Source: Hepsetus odoe
Taxonomy: Eukaryota; Chordata; Actinopteri; Characiformes; Hepsetidae
DNA length: 64,000 bases
Assembly: GCA_017165825.1 (NCBI GenBank)
Contig: CM029380.1
Span: 20,687,572 to 20,751,571, forward strand
Direction: 5' to 3'
The notes under the pieces were generated by a model. It ran no database searches. It was not told the origin of the DNA and was given only the letters and a program-made list of their open reading frames with translations. Both the position numbers and the translations under genes were made by a program. This document shows, piece by piece, positions 33,208 through 46,300 of this stretch. The stretch's first letter is position 1, and each line of letters opens with the position of its first letter.

Positions 33208-33750
33208 TGAACAAAACCATTTTTGTAAGTCAGATGTGTGTGTGTGAAGAAGCTACAAAGACAGAATACATGAGTGTGAACGAAAGGGAGGGAAATGGAG
33301 TGTTTAGGATGGAGCGAGTAGAGGTGACAAAGGTGGAGGAATTTAAATACTTGGGATCCACAGTTCAGAGTAACGGCGAGTGTGGAAGAGAGGTGAAGAA
33401 GAGAGTGCAGGCTGGTTGGAATGGGTGGAGAAGAGTGGCTGGAGGGATCTGACACTCCAGACGGGTACCAGGGTACCAGCAAGAGTAAAAGGGAAGGTTT
33501 ACAGGACAGTAGTGAGGCCAGCTATGTTGTATGAGTTGGGTGCAACGAAGACGGACAGGATTAGAAATGAGTATATTAGAGGATGGAGCTGCCAGGAAAG
33601 AGGAAAAGAGGAAGACCAAAGAGGAGGTTTATGGACGTGGTGAGAGAGGACATGCGGGTGGTTGGTTTAAAGGAAGAAGATATAGAGGACAGGAAGAAAT
33701 GGAATCAGATGCACTGTGGCGACCCCTAAACGGGAGCAGCCGAAAAAAGA
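33208..33750 (+). mobile_element. Non-LTR retrotransposon 3' end, second copy with internal deletion
   Basis: It shares its left part with 25934 onward, including GTAAGTCAGATGTGTG and GAATACATGAGTGTGAAC. It encodes the same FKYLGSTVQSNGECGREVKK block. A deletion joins the MLYELG region to DRIRNEYIRG and then to the final CCAGGAAAGAGG part. It ends GACCCCTAAACGGGAGCAGC. Confidence 0.7.
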
Positions 33751-35384
33751 TCTCTCACTCAGTTTCTTAGCCGCTTGTCCTGGCTGCGTCATATATTTTG
33801 CTAAGCTTGGTTTTAGAGGAGTGGAGCAAGTGTAAAACTGTATATTGAAGTAACCTTCATCTAGAGCTAACTGAGCACTTTCAGATGTTGAACAAATCCT
33901 TCTCCCATAACTCACGCAGCAGAGAAATATCTCATTCCCAGTCCCAAGTTTCCTCTAGATAACTGGTGCTTGGAAATACTGAAAGAAAGAAAAAACATTA
34001 ATCAGTTTGGAGATACGATGCTTAGAACTGACTGAAGAGATGTGATTTATTAATAAAATCTGGCATAATCTCAGATATATATAACATTTCCTAACAGCTG
34101 CAATATAAAGTGATACTGCCCAGCATTGACTTAAAATTATTGCTCAAAAAATAGTTTTCAAATGTCAGATGTCAGACTGGTGTGAATGGAGGTCAGTGCA
34201 GTATTTCATTTGAACTTTGGTTTTCTTTATTACAAGCTTCAGAGTCCAGATCCTATTTCTAAATCATCTCATCTGTCACATCAGAATGTCCTGTCTGCCA
34301 TCACTTCTGACGTTACAGCTGACTGCAGGCATTTGTCATATTCCTCAGCTGCAGAATACTTTTTTTGGAGGCTGATTTTATCCAAGAACATGGAGATATG
34401 GCTTGTTCACACTCTCTGCTGGTCTGAATGCGCTGAATGAGCCTGGTGGTTAAGGGGCCCATATAAAATGAAATTTATTAACAATATATGCCAATATCTT
34501 CCATTTATGTTTTCAAATATTATAACATAATGCAGCACAACACATTTCACTTGCATGACAGGGCGTCTGCTGTCATATATTTTCACTGCTACTGCCTGGG
34601 TCTCAGAAAGGAACAGCATATAAAATCAAGCAAAAAATAAATGTTGAGGGCTGATGGACAGTCTTTCTTAATAACTATGCATGACTTCATGTTGCAACTT
34701 AATATTGTTCTGACAGAACTCAGGACTGGCCACAGAAAGAAACTGCTTTAGTTTTCCCTTCAGCGTCAGTACTGCTGGAAGAAAACCAAGCAGGAATAGA
34801 GGACACGTATTAGAAGCACGTGGTCCCGCTCTCTTGGGTTGGAAGCAGTTCTGTGATGGAATTACCGTACAGAAAAAATACATAATCAAAAGAGCAACCT
34901 GTGCTAATCAGTGCCCTCTGGGACGTGTTACAGGTCACTGCCAACATCTTGCTGTATAAAAAGTTCTTCTCATTTTGCATGAAGTGCCTGAACAGCTGCT
35001 TCTACCCTGGGACAGGCACCTGAACTTTACTACACATCAAATTTTCTAAATCCTATAAATCATTGACATTTTTCTGACCATGTCTTTAATCCAATAAAAA
35101 CAAATCAGAGTATATTGTTTACATTGCCATTTGGAAAATCAGATAATTACCCAAATTTAAGAGGGACTGGTGTTTATGAAAATAATTGCAATTAAGAGGG
35201 ATCATCTAACTAGCATTATTTAGTGGTTAGAAACGGAAAACAACATTAGCATCTTTGCAGGAGCTGAAACTGCAAGATACAACCTCTATTATATGCTTCA
35301 CTATCATTAAAATGAAACCACCTCCATTGTAAGCAGTTTTTTTTTTTTTACCGCTGCTTGTTAGTTGAGGTTTTACATTGAACT
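33751..35384. other. Intergenic, nothing recognised
   Basis: A reversed SINE-tail scrap, AGCCGCTTGTCCTGGCTGCG, lies near 33770. Otherwise no exon or named element was seen. Confidence 0.4.
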
Positions 35385-35705
35385 TTTACTGTGCAAAAGT
35401 CTTGAGCTACCCCTCATGTCTTCTAAAGAGCCAGACTTTCTTGTATTTTTAATGCATTGTTGAGGAACAATACATTAAATATACCAGGCGTCCTGAAGGG
35501 CAAGTGTTTTTTGTTGGTTGATCCACAAAGTGACCTATGTATGACCTATTCAAGCAGAGCACAGTGTTTCACTTAAGGCATGAAGCAGTGAAGAAACAGG
35601 TGCAGATGATTCCAGATGATCAGGCTGGTGATTAGTACATTGATGATGCTGAATGCTGATTAGTTGGAACCCCTTTATTTAGGCACCATGTATCTCCAAG
35701 CATCT
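35385..35705 (+). repeat. Interspersed repeat, TGTGCAAAAGTCTTGAG end
   Basis: It begins with a TGTGCAAAAGTCTTGAGC-type terminus and includes CAGACTTTCTTGTATTT and CAGGTGCAGATGATTCCAG. A related copy in reverse orientation ends near 42145. A terminus-only scrap lies near 10228-10256. It is probably a non-autonomous DNA element. Confidence 0.55.
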
Positions 35706-36686
35706 TTCAGCCTGTCCCAATAATATATGAGTTCCCATTTCTTTAATTTATTCTTCTCAATATGCCATAATAAAGACAGTTAGAATGTATTTACTATTTG
35801 CATAAGTGTATCTTTATTTCTACATGATATATGTTATGAGTTCTATGGTGATTATCTGTTTTTCTCTGTTTAGACATTTTTACTGCTTTTATTGCTACTT
35901 ACAGAGCATGTTCTATAGACCTCTGGAGCTTTTTCTTTAATGAAGAAAGAAGAGCACTTGGAACATCACACGCTGTGGTTGAGAACCCCTGGGTAATGGA
36001 AATCATAATGCGACAGAGAAGCATGCCCCAATATTCCATAATTTAGAAATGATTCTGGCTGGGTTAACTCACAGATTGGCTGGGGTATCAACTATTGGCT
36101 GCATACTCAAACATGAGAAACTCCATGTCTTAGTGGTTTCTTCTGTCTCACTCGTTTAATGTAACATTCTTCCTTGATTATTTTCATAGGAATAGTGGAA
36201 CTGTGCACCAGTTGTGCCTTATGATTGTTAACCTATATTCCTCTGTCTAAGAAGCAAGTAATCTAAAAGTAGTAACTTTACAAAGGTGTTCTGCTTTTTC
36301 ACGCCACGGATGTGATGTTATTGCATCTTCCATGATCTCATATATTTTTCTTTCGCCTATTGCACAATATTTTATTCATGGCTATTTTTCCCACACTCTG
36401 TGTGTTATGTCCTTCTAGAAAGAGGTCTATAATCCCGTGGCAATGGCTGTGGCCATATTTTCCTTCATTTATCCAAGTCCAACCGCTCTTTATGTTCTGC
36501 TAACACTCTTTTAACTGTAGGCTTACTATCATGATACGTTTAACGTTTGTCTTAGACTGCAAGTCACAAGGTGATTTAAAGTTTTATTCATCTTGATCTT
36601 GCAAAACAATACCTTTCAAGTACATGTTGGTCATATTTTCTCACAAAAGTAGAATGTAGAATGTTAAAATGCACTTTTTTTTTTTT
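35706..36686. other. Intergenic, nothing recognised
   Basis: AT-rich; no exon, RNA gene or named element was recognised. Confidence 0.4.
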
Positions 36687-36935
36687 GGGCAGCGGTGGCC
36701 TAGTGGTTAGGGAGTTGCCCCCCCGCATTGGAAGATTTTGGGTTCGATTCCCCACCAGTAGGTTGCCCTGAGGTACCCTTGAGCAAGGTACTGTCCCCGT
36801 CACTGCTCCCCGGGTGCTTTCAATAGCTTCCCCCTGCTGTGTTTGTGTGCATGGGTTAAATGCAGAGGTCCAATTTTGTTGTGGTTTACTGTGTGCTGTG
36901 GTGTGATCTTGCAATGACAAGGGTTGTAACTTTCT
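36687..36935 (+). mobile_element. tRNA-derived SINE, near full length
   Basis: The head is GGGCAGCGGTGGCCTAGTGG, with TTGGGTTCGATTCCCCACC as B box and CGGGTGCTTTCAATAGC in the body. The 3' end contains GCAATGACAAGGGTTG. It is preceded by a run of T at 36676-36686. It is the best template for this family in the window. Confidence 0.85.
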
Positions 36936-39900
36936 TTTCTTCTTCTTTTTCTTTCTTTTTTCACATATGTGATTTGTTTATTTATAATAAAGTAAAAAAC
37001 CTCAGAGGACATCTTCTCTGAGTGTAGTGATTCTATAACTTGTGCCAGGGGTTAAAATGAAACTGAAATGTTTCGTCCTTGAGGAATATTTGATGGTAGT
37101 AAATAAAGTTAATGTCAAGATTCCCTGTCACTCTATAAATCACAATAATGTCATGATATGATGTTTAGGATTAAACAGAAATCACTCGATTCCTAAATTT
37201 CTAGAATGACATTGAAGCCCTGCTAAATAACCTTTTGAAGTTTTCACTCCTGGATTCCACTTTTCAGCAGGTGGGTTATGAGGGTTTAAAGAGCGTTGTG
37301 GCCTTGTAGTGTAATGAGTAGACAGATTACCTTTTCCAGGAAGCAATGTCTTGTCTTCTCAGTCATGTCTTTAGAGAAAAAAAATGAGTCAATGCGGGAC
37401 GGATTCCTTTTTTGAGTAACCTCCACAGAACCTGTTAATCCTGATTCTCACCACATTAAATGAGACTGAACAAGCTGACAGACACAAAATTAGTCATTAG
37501 TTGTGGGTGTAAGTGATCAATTTATGACTTTTATGGACACCATTTAACAAAATAACATCCTATGACATATTAAATGCGATATGATTGCCTGTAGTGTGTT
37601 AATGAAAGACCCTTTTGGAAGGTTCATGAAACATTTCTGATGTTCAAACACAAAATCCCCCACCCTTTCCAAGCCACACGTCTTCTTATCATGATGCATC
37701 GTGGAGGAACAGAATTTGTACCACATTTACCAAACCACACAGACGTTTGTTCCCTTTGTGAACTAAAAGCAGAGGTTAAGAGTTTGTTTTCTACCTCTGA
37801 TCTCACCTCGGTTCCTTGAAAGAGCTAGGATGTTTTAGATGCATTCATCAATATCTCCACTTCTTCCTGGCTCCAGGATTTGTCCACATGCTGGCCTCAT
37901 CATCGTCTCTCAGCTGCAGTCCACCGGGCACCTGCAGCTGTGCACCATCAATCTCCTCTGATGGCCTATGAAGCAGCCATGTTGAATTCCAAGTTTGTGA
38001 ATTTGATGTATAATTTTCTCTCTATATTGTTTCCCCCCCAAATTAAACGATCCTCAAAACAGTACTTCTATGAGCCGCATTTCCTCTCTGGAGGAAATTG
38101 TATTTTTTCGTTCGGATCAGACTCTCAGTGATGTAAGCATTTGTGTTGACTGTGTTTTTGAATATGTAAGGCCACAGTGAGGTTATACCTCTCTGACTGA
38201 CCACTCCTTCATCTTGCATTCTTAAACCTTTGTCCGAAGAAACGCACACGCACCCAGGTTGAACCCTAATCAGGCTGCTCTCAAAGGGCCGGCTGTTGTT
38301 TTCAGTGAGGCAGGAGACGGAGTTCAAAGCTGGGCTTTTGTTTCCTGTTCTATTCCCTGTACAACTCGATCGTGTCTGGCGACTGAAGTGGACGATGGAT
38401 GCCACTATAAATCTCCAGCTCCTGAGGCATTGTGGAGAACCTGCCCTCATCAAAGACAGGGCAGGTGCTTTAGTCTATCATTTATACAGTTATTTTTAAT
38501 CACCTCTCAAATGTTGGAGCACTACACTAATTGCAAGCAAGAATTTTCGTTTGCAGAAATGTTCCTGAGTGATTTCTGTTGGTTTAATATAAAGTTTCTG
38601 TTTGTCTTATAATCTCATTAATGAAAACCACATTTTTGGGGAGACTGGTTTGGGCCTGGCTCATAATTTAAGGGAATTTTGAGGCTTGTTGTAGACAGCC
38701 ATATTTCTAAAGGGGGGAGCGAAAGGATGCTTGTGATGGATGAGCAAAGCTTGAAGAAGAAGGAAAATATCGTGTCAGCAAGCAGGAGTTAAGTAATGTA
38801 ATATGGCATTGGCTCGTACAAGATTCCAGACTTTCTAATTACACCCATCGTTCCATTAGTAATCATTAATGTATCCATACCAATGTGTCCATCTATTCTG
38901 CCTTAATAGCCCTGTCTCCAGTTGTTGGCAAGATTACTCTTGATATCAGTTATGATATTAGCTATGTCATTCCCACAGTCCTTATACAATAACAAACTTG
39001 TAAAAAAGTACCACAAAATTCAACATTTCCATATTAAAACCTGTCATCACTGAAGTCCAAGTGCACACGATCATCAATTAGTGTTCTACTAGTGTGATCA
39101 ACATGAAATCTAACAGAAATATCTACATAAAACACATCACCTGCATCAACACAGTATATTTGTCCTCATCATTTTGTATTAAAAATGATGGGCGACACTT
39201 TTTAATACCTGCAGTCTAAGCTTACAACCAGCTCTTTTCTTTCTGTCTTTAATCGAATAGCAACTATAGGATGGGAATAAGGTGCAGAACATCAAAAAGA
39301 TCTTTAAAGAGACACATTTGAGTAAAGGAGAAGACATGCACTTCAGGTGGTCTGGAGACGTACAAGTACCCCTTTGGCATGCCTGTATGAAGTGAAAGTA
39401 ACTAGTTGTCATTGTGAAACACACAGAGAACCACAGCAAAATACAACCTCTGCTCTACACACACTTGTAGCTGGGGTCAGCTATTCAAAGTGCCCTGTAT
39501 TAACACCATATAACACACTGCTGCCAAACAGGCCTATTGTTACCATGGTTTCTGGTGTTTAGTGTTGAATTAGATTTACTGAAAATGCATACTGACTTGT
39601 TTTGAGGCTTGACCTGTATTACCTTGGAACTTGACTTGACATTTGAATGTCCTCACTTGGGACTTACTCGTTACTAATAACAGCATAGTGACTTGTTCCC
39701 ACCCCTGAATATTAATGCCGTTATCCCCATGCAGAACACTGTTCCTTTTAAAGCGAACCTTCAGCACACACAGTTCTTTACAGAATTTTCTAAAGGGATG
39801 ACTCACTGTAGGGGAATTTGTGTGCAACAGCTTATAGAAAAGCTTAACATGACCGCCTGACTGCTTGCCTTCCAGTGAGCTAAAAGCAGTTGTCTGGTTT

Positions 39901-40252
39901 ATTTCAAACTCACCTAATGGAAAATATGGGCAACCCGTATTAAATTCAAAGAACATAATAAGCGTCTACCAATTTATTGAGCTGCTTAAAAGCTCTGCCA
40001 TCTGTAATCGTGAGAAAATAGCAAATTACCCTTGGCTCTAAAAATCAAACAATTTAACATGCGAGATTTAAACTGGCGGCCCATGTTGGTAGCTTTACGA
40101 TATCAAGCTGTAGCGTTTGCTTATCTTGAGTCATTTTTGACCAATAAACTTCTGTGAAGGTGTGCTGTAGTTCTCAGTCTGTGGTCATTTTTGGTTCCAG
40201 CTTTGAGTGACTGGCGTTTAAACCCAAAGACAGAAACAAGTGAAAGTGAAAG
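36936..40252. other. Intergenic, nothing recognised
   Basis: Open frames up to 140 codons show no domain, and no splice-consistent exon chain was found. A reversed SINE-like scrap with AACCACAGCAAAATACAACC lies near 39430. Confidence 0.4.
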
Positions 40253-40487
40253 CAAAAGTGACAACCCTCGTTATTGCGAGCTCACAGCACAGCAGACAAT
40301 GAACCACAACAGTGAAATTGGACCTCTGCATTTAACCCATGCAAACACCGTGCAGCAGGGGGCAGCTATTGAAAGCACCCAGGGAGCAGTGACAGGGACG
40401 GTACCTTGCTCAAGGGTACCTCAGGGCAACCTACTGGTGAGGGAATCGAACCCACGATCTCCCTAACCACTAGGCCACCGCTGCCCA
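40253..40487 (-). mobile_element. tRNA-derived SINE, near full length
   Basis: It is a reverse-orientation copy of the GGTGGCCTAGTGGTTAGGG family, with GAAATTGGACCTCTGCATTT at its plus-strand left part and GGCCACCGCTGCCC at its right end. Confidence 0.82.
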
Positions 40488-40829
40488 TCAATGCAGTAAT
40501 TCACAGACTTGAGCATCATTTTTATGTGAACAAAAATATTAGGTCAACACTGCTTAACTGAATAAAGCAAACGAATAAAATCTGTTAGAGTGATATATTT
40601 GGTTCATATGGAAACGATGCATATGAATCAAGATAATTCGAAACATTTCTCTTTTCAGCACAGAACTCCAAAGCATGCTTTATGGCCACACCAAGTTTGA
40701 TAGAAACCTGGCATGTCTCAGCATTTTTCTAGCCATTCCTCATAAAAGAAACAGCCTCTAGCTGTTGAGTGCTGTAACTTGTGCTTAATATGACTAATTG
40801 TCACTTTCACTTCACTTTCACTTACAGAG

Positions 40830-41275
40830 TCTGCATAAGCATCAGAATTGGGCCCTGGAGCAATGCAAGAAGGTGGCTTGGTCTAATGATGCATGTCTAC
40901 TTCTGTTTCATGTGGATGGCTTGGTGCTTGTGCATCGCTTACCTTAGGAGGAGGATGTAATATGGCAAGATGGCAAGCCAGCAGATGTAGTGTGGTGCTT
41001 TGGGCAATGTTAGGAAACCTTGGATCCTACCATTCATATGGATGCTACATTGACGTACCAAGTAAACATTGGTGCAGACCAAGTGCACCACTTCTTCACC
41101 ACTCCTTGGCCTCCAAATTCCCCAGATTACAACCTTGTCAAGTATCTTTGGCATGTGCTAGACAAACTAGTGGAAACAAGCACCCAACTACCAAAGGACC
41201 TTAATGATCAGCAGACCTTGTGCCTTATACCAAAGCTCACCTTTAAAGGTCTGGTGGGGTCCATGCCTTGATATA
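40830..41275 (+). mobile_element. Tc1/mariner-like transposase relic (3' half)
   Basis: Translation across frames shows the later catalytic half: ALEQCKKVAWSNDA, then a CSVVLWAMLGNLGSYHSYG-like block. WPPNSPDYNLVKYLWHVLD follows, the DDE-domain LNPIEHLW equivalent, then LTFKGLVGSMP. The usual acidic residue of the final motif is not preserved and frames shift, so it is dead. Confidence 0.75.
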
Positions 41276-41293
41276 TAAAGTCATGGTTGATCA

Positions 41294-41341
41294 GTGTGTG
41301 TGTGTGTGTGTGTGTGTCTGTGTGTGTGTGTGTGTGTGTGT
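41294..41341. repeat. (TG)n microsatellite
   Basis: TG dinucleotides with one interruption (TCTG) lie immediately after the Tc1-like relic. Confidence 0.95.
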
Positions 41342-42145
41342 TATCATCAAGCCTTTGCGAATGACTATCACTAATGAAGTGATCAAAATCAATGTCATGT
41401 TCTAATCTTTAACACATATGTAAAAGCCAAAGGTTGCTCAAAGACAGATTAGGACATTGTTACAAGATAACTGGTGAAAACCAAGTGCATGGATCGAGAA
41501 AAGACAAATCCCATAACTAAATAAGAAAAATAAGACAGCTCTCACACAGGTCTAATCAAAATATTAAGGATGTCAGACTCGTCCAGCTTCTTGTTTAAGG
41601 ACAGTTGTATACTGTGTTAGAAACACCTACAATATAGATTTAATCTCTCAGGTTGGGGAATCATGCTCATCTGCTAATCCTGATGATAATTTCTCTTTGG
41701 TCAATCAGGAAGATCTTTTGTGGCTCCCAGACGACCCTTCATTCAGCAGCTTTGTCCAAATATTACTTGAACCCGGTTCTACACACTAGCTCAAACTGAC
41801 TAACGGTCTTTGGACAGCTCCATACGCTCGGAGGAGAACACTTCTGTAACCTCTGCAAAGTGCCTAATGATACAAGCTGCCTAAACAAAGGGTTCCAAAT
41901 ACTCAGCATCCAACATCACCAGTTCACTAATCAGCTGCCTGATCTTCTGTAATCATCTGCACCTGTTTGTTAAGTTAGATTTTTTTCCATTTGAATGATT
42001 CATAGGTAGGTCAGGTACATAGACTGAACTAAAAATGAGAGAACTGGTCCTCAACAGTAGATTGAAATACAAGAAAGTCTAACTCTTTGGATGCAAATTA
42101 TGAATGAAGAATTGTTCAAAACCTTTGCAAAGTACTGTATAATAG
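41342..42145 (-). repeat. Interspersed repeat related to 35.4 kb, inverted
   Basis: The minus strand reads through GTACTTTGCAAAGGTTTTG, then AGACTTTCTTGTATTTCAA, then CAGGTGCAGATGATTACAG and ATCAGGCAGCTGATTAG. This is the same order of blocks as at 35385-35705. It extends further than that copy. Confidence 0.5.
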
Positions 42146-43049
42146 GCAAAGAAATGTTGCATACATTGGTTGCTTACCCAATGGACCCAAGTCCTGCCCA
42201 AGTCCTCCACAGTGTTCAGGTTCCTCACCCTGATCTGAACTTCTGCAGATCGGCCGGTTGTTTCTGGGCTTTCTTGTCAGTATTTTAAGCCATCAAAATT
42301 GATGTTTTGTTACATCCAAAAGATACTTATAGAAGGTACTTGAGCATGATGGCATACTTTCTATGTATATGCAGAAGAAGACAGAACCATAGACAGTCTT
42401 AGGCTTAACACTGATTCACTTTCCCCAAATATTTAACATCTCCTCATTTATATATGTCAGCTACAGGACCTGCCTGCAGCTGTGCAGATGTATAATTTTC
42501 CACATCTCCACTCTTGCAAATAGTTCTTTTCTAGTACGTTTATGAAAAAAGCCCCAAGAATGTGACAGCATAAGGGAAAGGGTGTATTCATGAGTAGTTC
42601 GTTATGTATTTTTAACATTACAAGAAGTTAAAATGTATTGATTTGTTAAAATGCCCTGAAATGACATATACATCATTCTTTTATATTGTGTAGTCAAGCA
42701 CAAAAGTATGCACACCCCTGGTCAAACAACATGACAAGGTGAAAATGAGTGCATACCCTTTAGAAGGAACAAACCTCTAAACATTTCATTGCCCAGTGTT
42801 TATTTTCTGAACTGAACATTAGGTGAGATCAAATGTGAGCTATGGCTCTTTTAATATGCTGCATTTTTGATAGATTAAATTCAGCTAATAAATGGAAACT
42901 GTGATGTAAAGTTTACAGAAAAAATACCATGTTTAGGTTGAATTTCTAATGAGGATATGACTTTTACTCACAAAATCTACAAAGCATATCATTTGAGAAG
43001 AAGTATGCAAAGTTACTAAACTCTACTAAATATTAGGAGAGGAACTGTT
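42146..43049. other. Noncoding with a possible DNA-transposon scrap
   Basis: AAGTATGCACACCCCTGG at 42705-42722 recalls ends of fish DNA elements. No coding exon was recognised. Confidence 0.3.
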
Positions 43050-43390
43050 GCGTGGCAACAGTGGTGTAAAGGGCCTCACAATGAGAAGGTCCTGGGTTCG
43101 ATTCTCAGGTGGGACAGTCTGGGTCCTTTCTGTGAGAAGATTGTATGTTCTCCTCAGGGAGCCCTGGTGTCCTCCCACCATCCAAAGACCTGCACATCAG
43201 GTGGATTGGAGATGCTAAAAAAGTCCGTAGATGTGAGTGTGTGTTTGCCTCTGTGTCTTCCCTGCGATGGACTGGCGACCTGTCCAGGGTATTTCCACTG
43301 CCTTTTGCTCTGTGAGAGCCGGTATAGGCTTCAGCACCCCCATGACCCTAATTAGGACAAGCGGCTATGAAAATGAGCAAGAGAATGCTG
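43050..43390 (+). mobile_element. SINE with L2-like tail, near full length
   Basis: GGTCCTGGGTTCGATTCTC gives the B box. CCTCCCACCATCCAAAGACC and GCGATGGACTGGCGACCTGT follow, and the tail reads AATTAGGACAAGCGGC. It is the same family as 7588-7915. Confidence 0.78.
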
Positions 43391-46300
43391 AGCACTTAAA
43401 TGAGCAATGTCGTGAACCAGCTTTGGATGAATAAATCAAACATGTTTTTATGCCAGGCAGTAAAGAATGGCAAGAGAATTTCTTCTCAAGAAAATCTTTA
43501 TTTACAGCCTCTGCTAACAGACCTCAAATCAAACAGTTTACATATACTGCTCTTATGATGTGATTAAATGGTGGGCAGTGTCATGCAATATAAGTCAAAC
43601 GAAGAAGTGAGAATTCTGTGGGGTGATCTTTAAAACACTATTTGGAAGAGTAGAGATGTTCTTTCCCAAAAAAAATAGTGGCAATAATAGCACTTACATT
43701 ACATTCCAGACAGTGTTGGAGTGCAAAGGGCATTTAGCCAAAGGATGTTTCTGAAAAAGTTACAGGATTCCTGAGACCAGACAGAGGACATATATATATG
43801 TGCTCAGGCCTCAGTTGATTTTGAAAGGTAACGAAGGCCAAGTCACTGTTTCTGCACTGTGTCTGTATAATTGGTTATTATCTTCCAGTTCCAGTTGCCA
43901 GTAAACAGAACCATGCTGCATGAAGCAGATCAGGGCCCCGAGAGAATGGTCGGCACAATCACCCGGTGTAATTACAAAATTGTTTTTTGGCTTGATCGAC
44001 AGATATTATTGCATAATCACCAATTAGGTGAAAAACCTAAGGTTTTTATTTATTGTTTATTGGTTACAATTTGTAGGATTGGTGACAGATTTCTTTTTTA
44101 ATTTGGCCAGGAAATGCTGTAGGTATTAGACAGTCTGGTTTCGGAGTCAACAAAACTATAGGGTGCAAACTGTGAGCTAAAAGAATTGCTATAGAGCTTC
44201 TCTGGTTAAAATCTTTGCAAATTAGAGAATGTCTGAAATATCTCCCATATATTGTCCAGAGTCTGTGATTACAGTTGGACAAGTGGGAGATTTTAACAAC
44301 TCATCCTGTCAACACCCTGGCCTCCACAGACGGCAAAAGTCTTCTGCAATTCTTAGGTCATGATGCTGAATCATTTTTCTGGCTGTTATCCTGTTTTCCT
44401 GTGGTCTCAGTCTTAGGCTGGGCGGGGGTGATTTAACTAATTATTTCACGGATCTCCCAAAAGACTTGATAACAGATGTACATGTGAGGGCTATAGAACT
44501 GACTGAGGAAGGATTGGTGGGTCATGATGGCTCCCATCACTTGTGAGAAGAATCCCTCCAATCCTTTATGCATAAAATAAGCCACGTGGCTCTTTATAAG
44601 ATCAGACACATAATCAACTTAATTCAAGACTTTTTTTTAAGCTGTTGAAGCCAATGAAGACGTGGCTGGTGTGTTTACTCCACAGGCAAACCCCAGCTGG
44701 TGTAAATTATATGAAAAAGGTCCTACAACTTAAATCAAAAGTCTAATTTCAGAAAACATTAATGACATCCCGACTGAACAAGCTTTCTTTTTATTCAACT
44801 ATAAGTCTAACTGAGCTAGATTTTTCAGTGAAAGACTGTCTTGATCAATGAGGTGTGAATGTCTTTACGAAGAGGTTCCTGATCGGTGGGGTAGAGGAGT
44901 TTTTATTAAACTCACTCTGCAAAAGAAAGTCATGCATTGGCAAATGATAATATCTTAGTCCTGGTCAAGCTAATGATACTCATTCAGTAACATAATATAA
45001 TTATTATTATATGATCATTGTAAGGTTCATTAGTTAGTGATTTTTGAAAACTTTTTAAGTAATTTATCCAAGAAATTGTCTTATTTAGTGATATAATTCT
45101 TGGTTTGATACCATAATAAGGCAGTTTCACTTGGGAAAGTGAACCCTAGGAAAGTTCCTAAAAGATGTTATATACTCAAATTCTTAAGGAGGGACATTAC
45201 CTGAATCACTTAGAATTAAATATCTGTTTATATTCCAGCCTTACACCCTTTATTTATTAGAGTCCAATAATAATACTCTAGTCTGCACTGTCGATGCACC
45301 ATTGACAAATGCACTCTACTCTTTCATTAGAACTTTGGTCCAGCTTCATTACACTGGTCTGTGGAATCATGCAAGAGATCATCATGTAACTTCTCAAACA
45401 AACAAACAAAACCCCAGTATGTTCAATGCTCACTTCATTTATACAGATATTTCATTAAATACAGTCCACTGCCATCTAAGTGAGAATATGTGAATGGCAC
45501 ACAAGCAAAACATTTTCAAACAATTTTAAAGCAACATGTTGAAGCGTTTTTATTTTTAAGCATTTATTCATAGGGTGTTCAAACACCAAACCATTGAATC
45601 TGTATCGATTTGCTTTTGGTCAAACAGAAAAGGTCACTTCAGGTGAAATGTGCAGAAATATTTATTTTTGTTTCTCATGTAAAGAAAAAGCTGAAGAAAG
45701 CGTTGTTTGGTTGTTTGCTTAGCAGGATGATGAGACTCTAGTAATAAAAAGAAAGCAGGTAAAACAGGTAAAACATTTTTTTTTTAATTCTTAAACTTAA
45801 TCATACGGGATTAGCCCAACTTGTAACAGTCCAAGAACTGACTGGCTCATAACAGTTTTTTAGTTAAGGGCTCTCAAGTCATTTTCAGAATTATTGCACA
45901 TCAAGAAACAGACAGACACTTACAAGAAACAATATATAACCTATATACAAACCATGGAATTAAACATGCTAATTCACTGTCATGTATAAAGGCGATATAG
46001 ATTGGGAATTGCTTTATTTTGGAAATCTTGAAGAGGTAGTTTTTAAGATGGGACTCATTTTTTTAAGTGAAAAATATCCAAATTGGAGACTAAGGGCTAT
46101 GGCAACAACCATGATAAACTATATTCTCCAAAAGGTTCTGTTAAGTAGACAGGCAGGATCTGTTTTCATTGGCTAGTGTTAATTATACTGTAGTCAGACT
46201 GAAATATGGTTAGGTTACATTTGCAATATTCTTGCGCTAGTTTGGAAAAATGGAGAAGACAGGGAAGCATCGTTTCTTGGTTCATTAAGAGTCTGGTCAA

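Noticed and set aside
36687..36770. A genuine tRNA gene
   Set aside because: The A and B boxes belong to a SINE head that recurs many times here. The cloverleaf is degenerate and followed by SINE body sequence.
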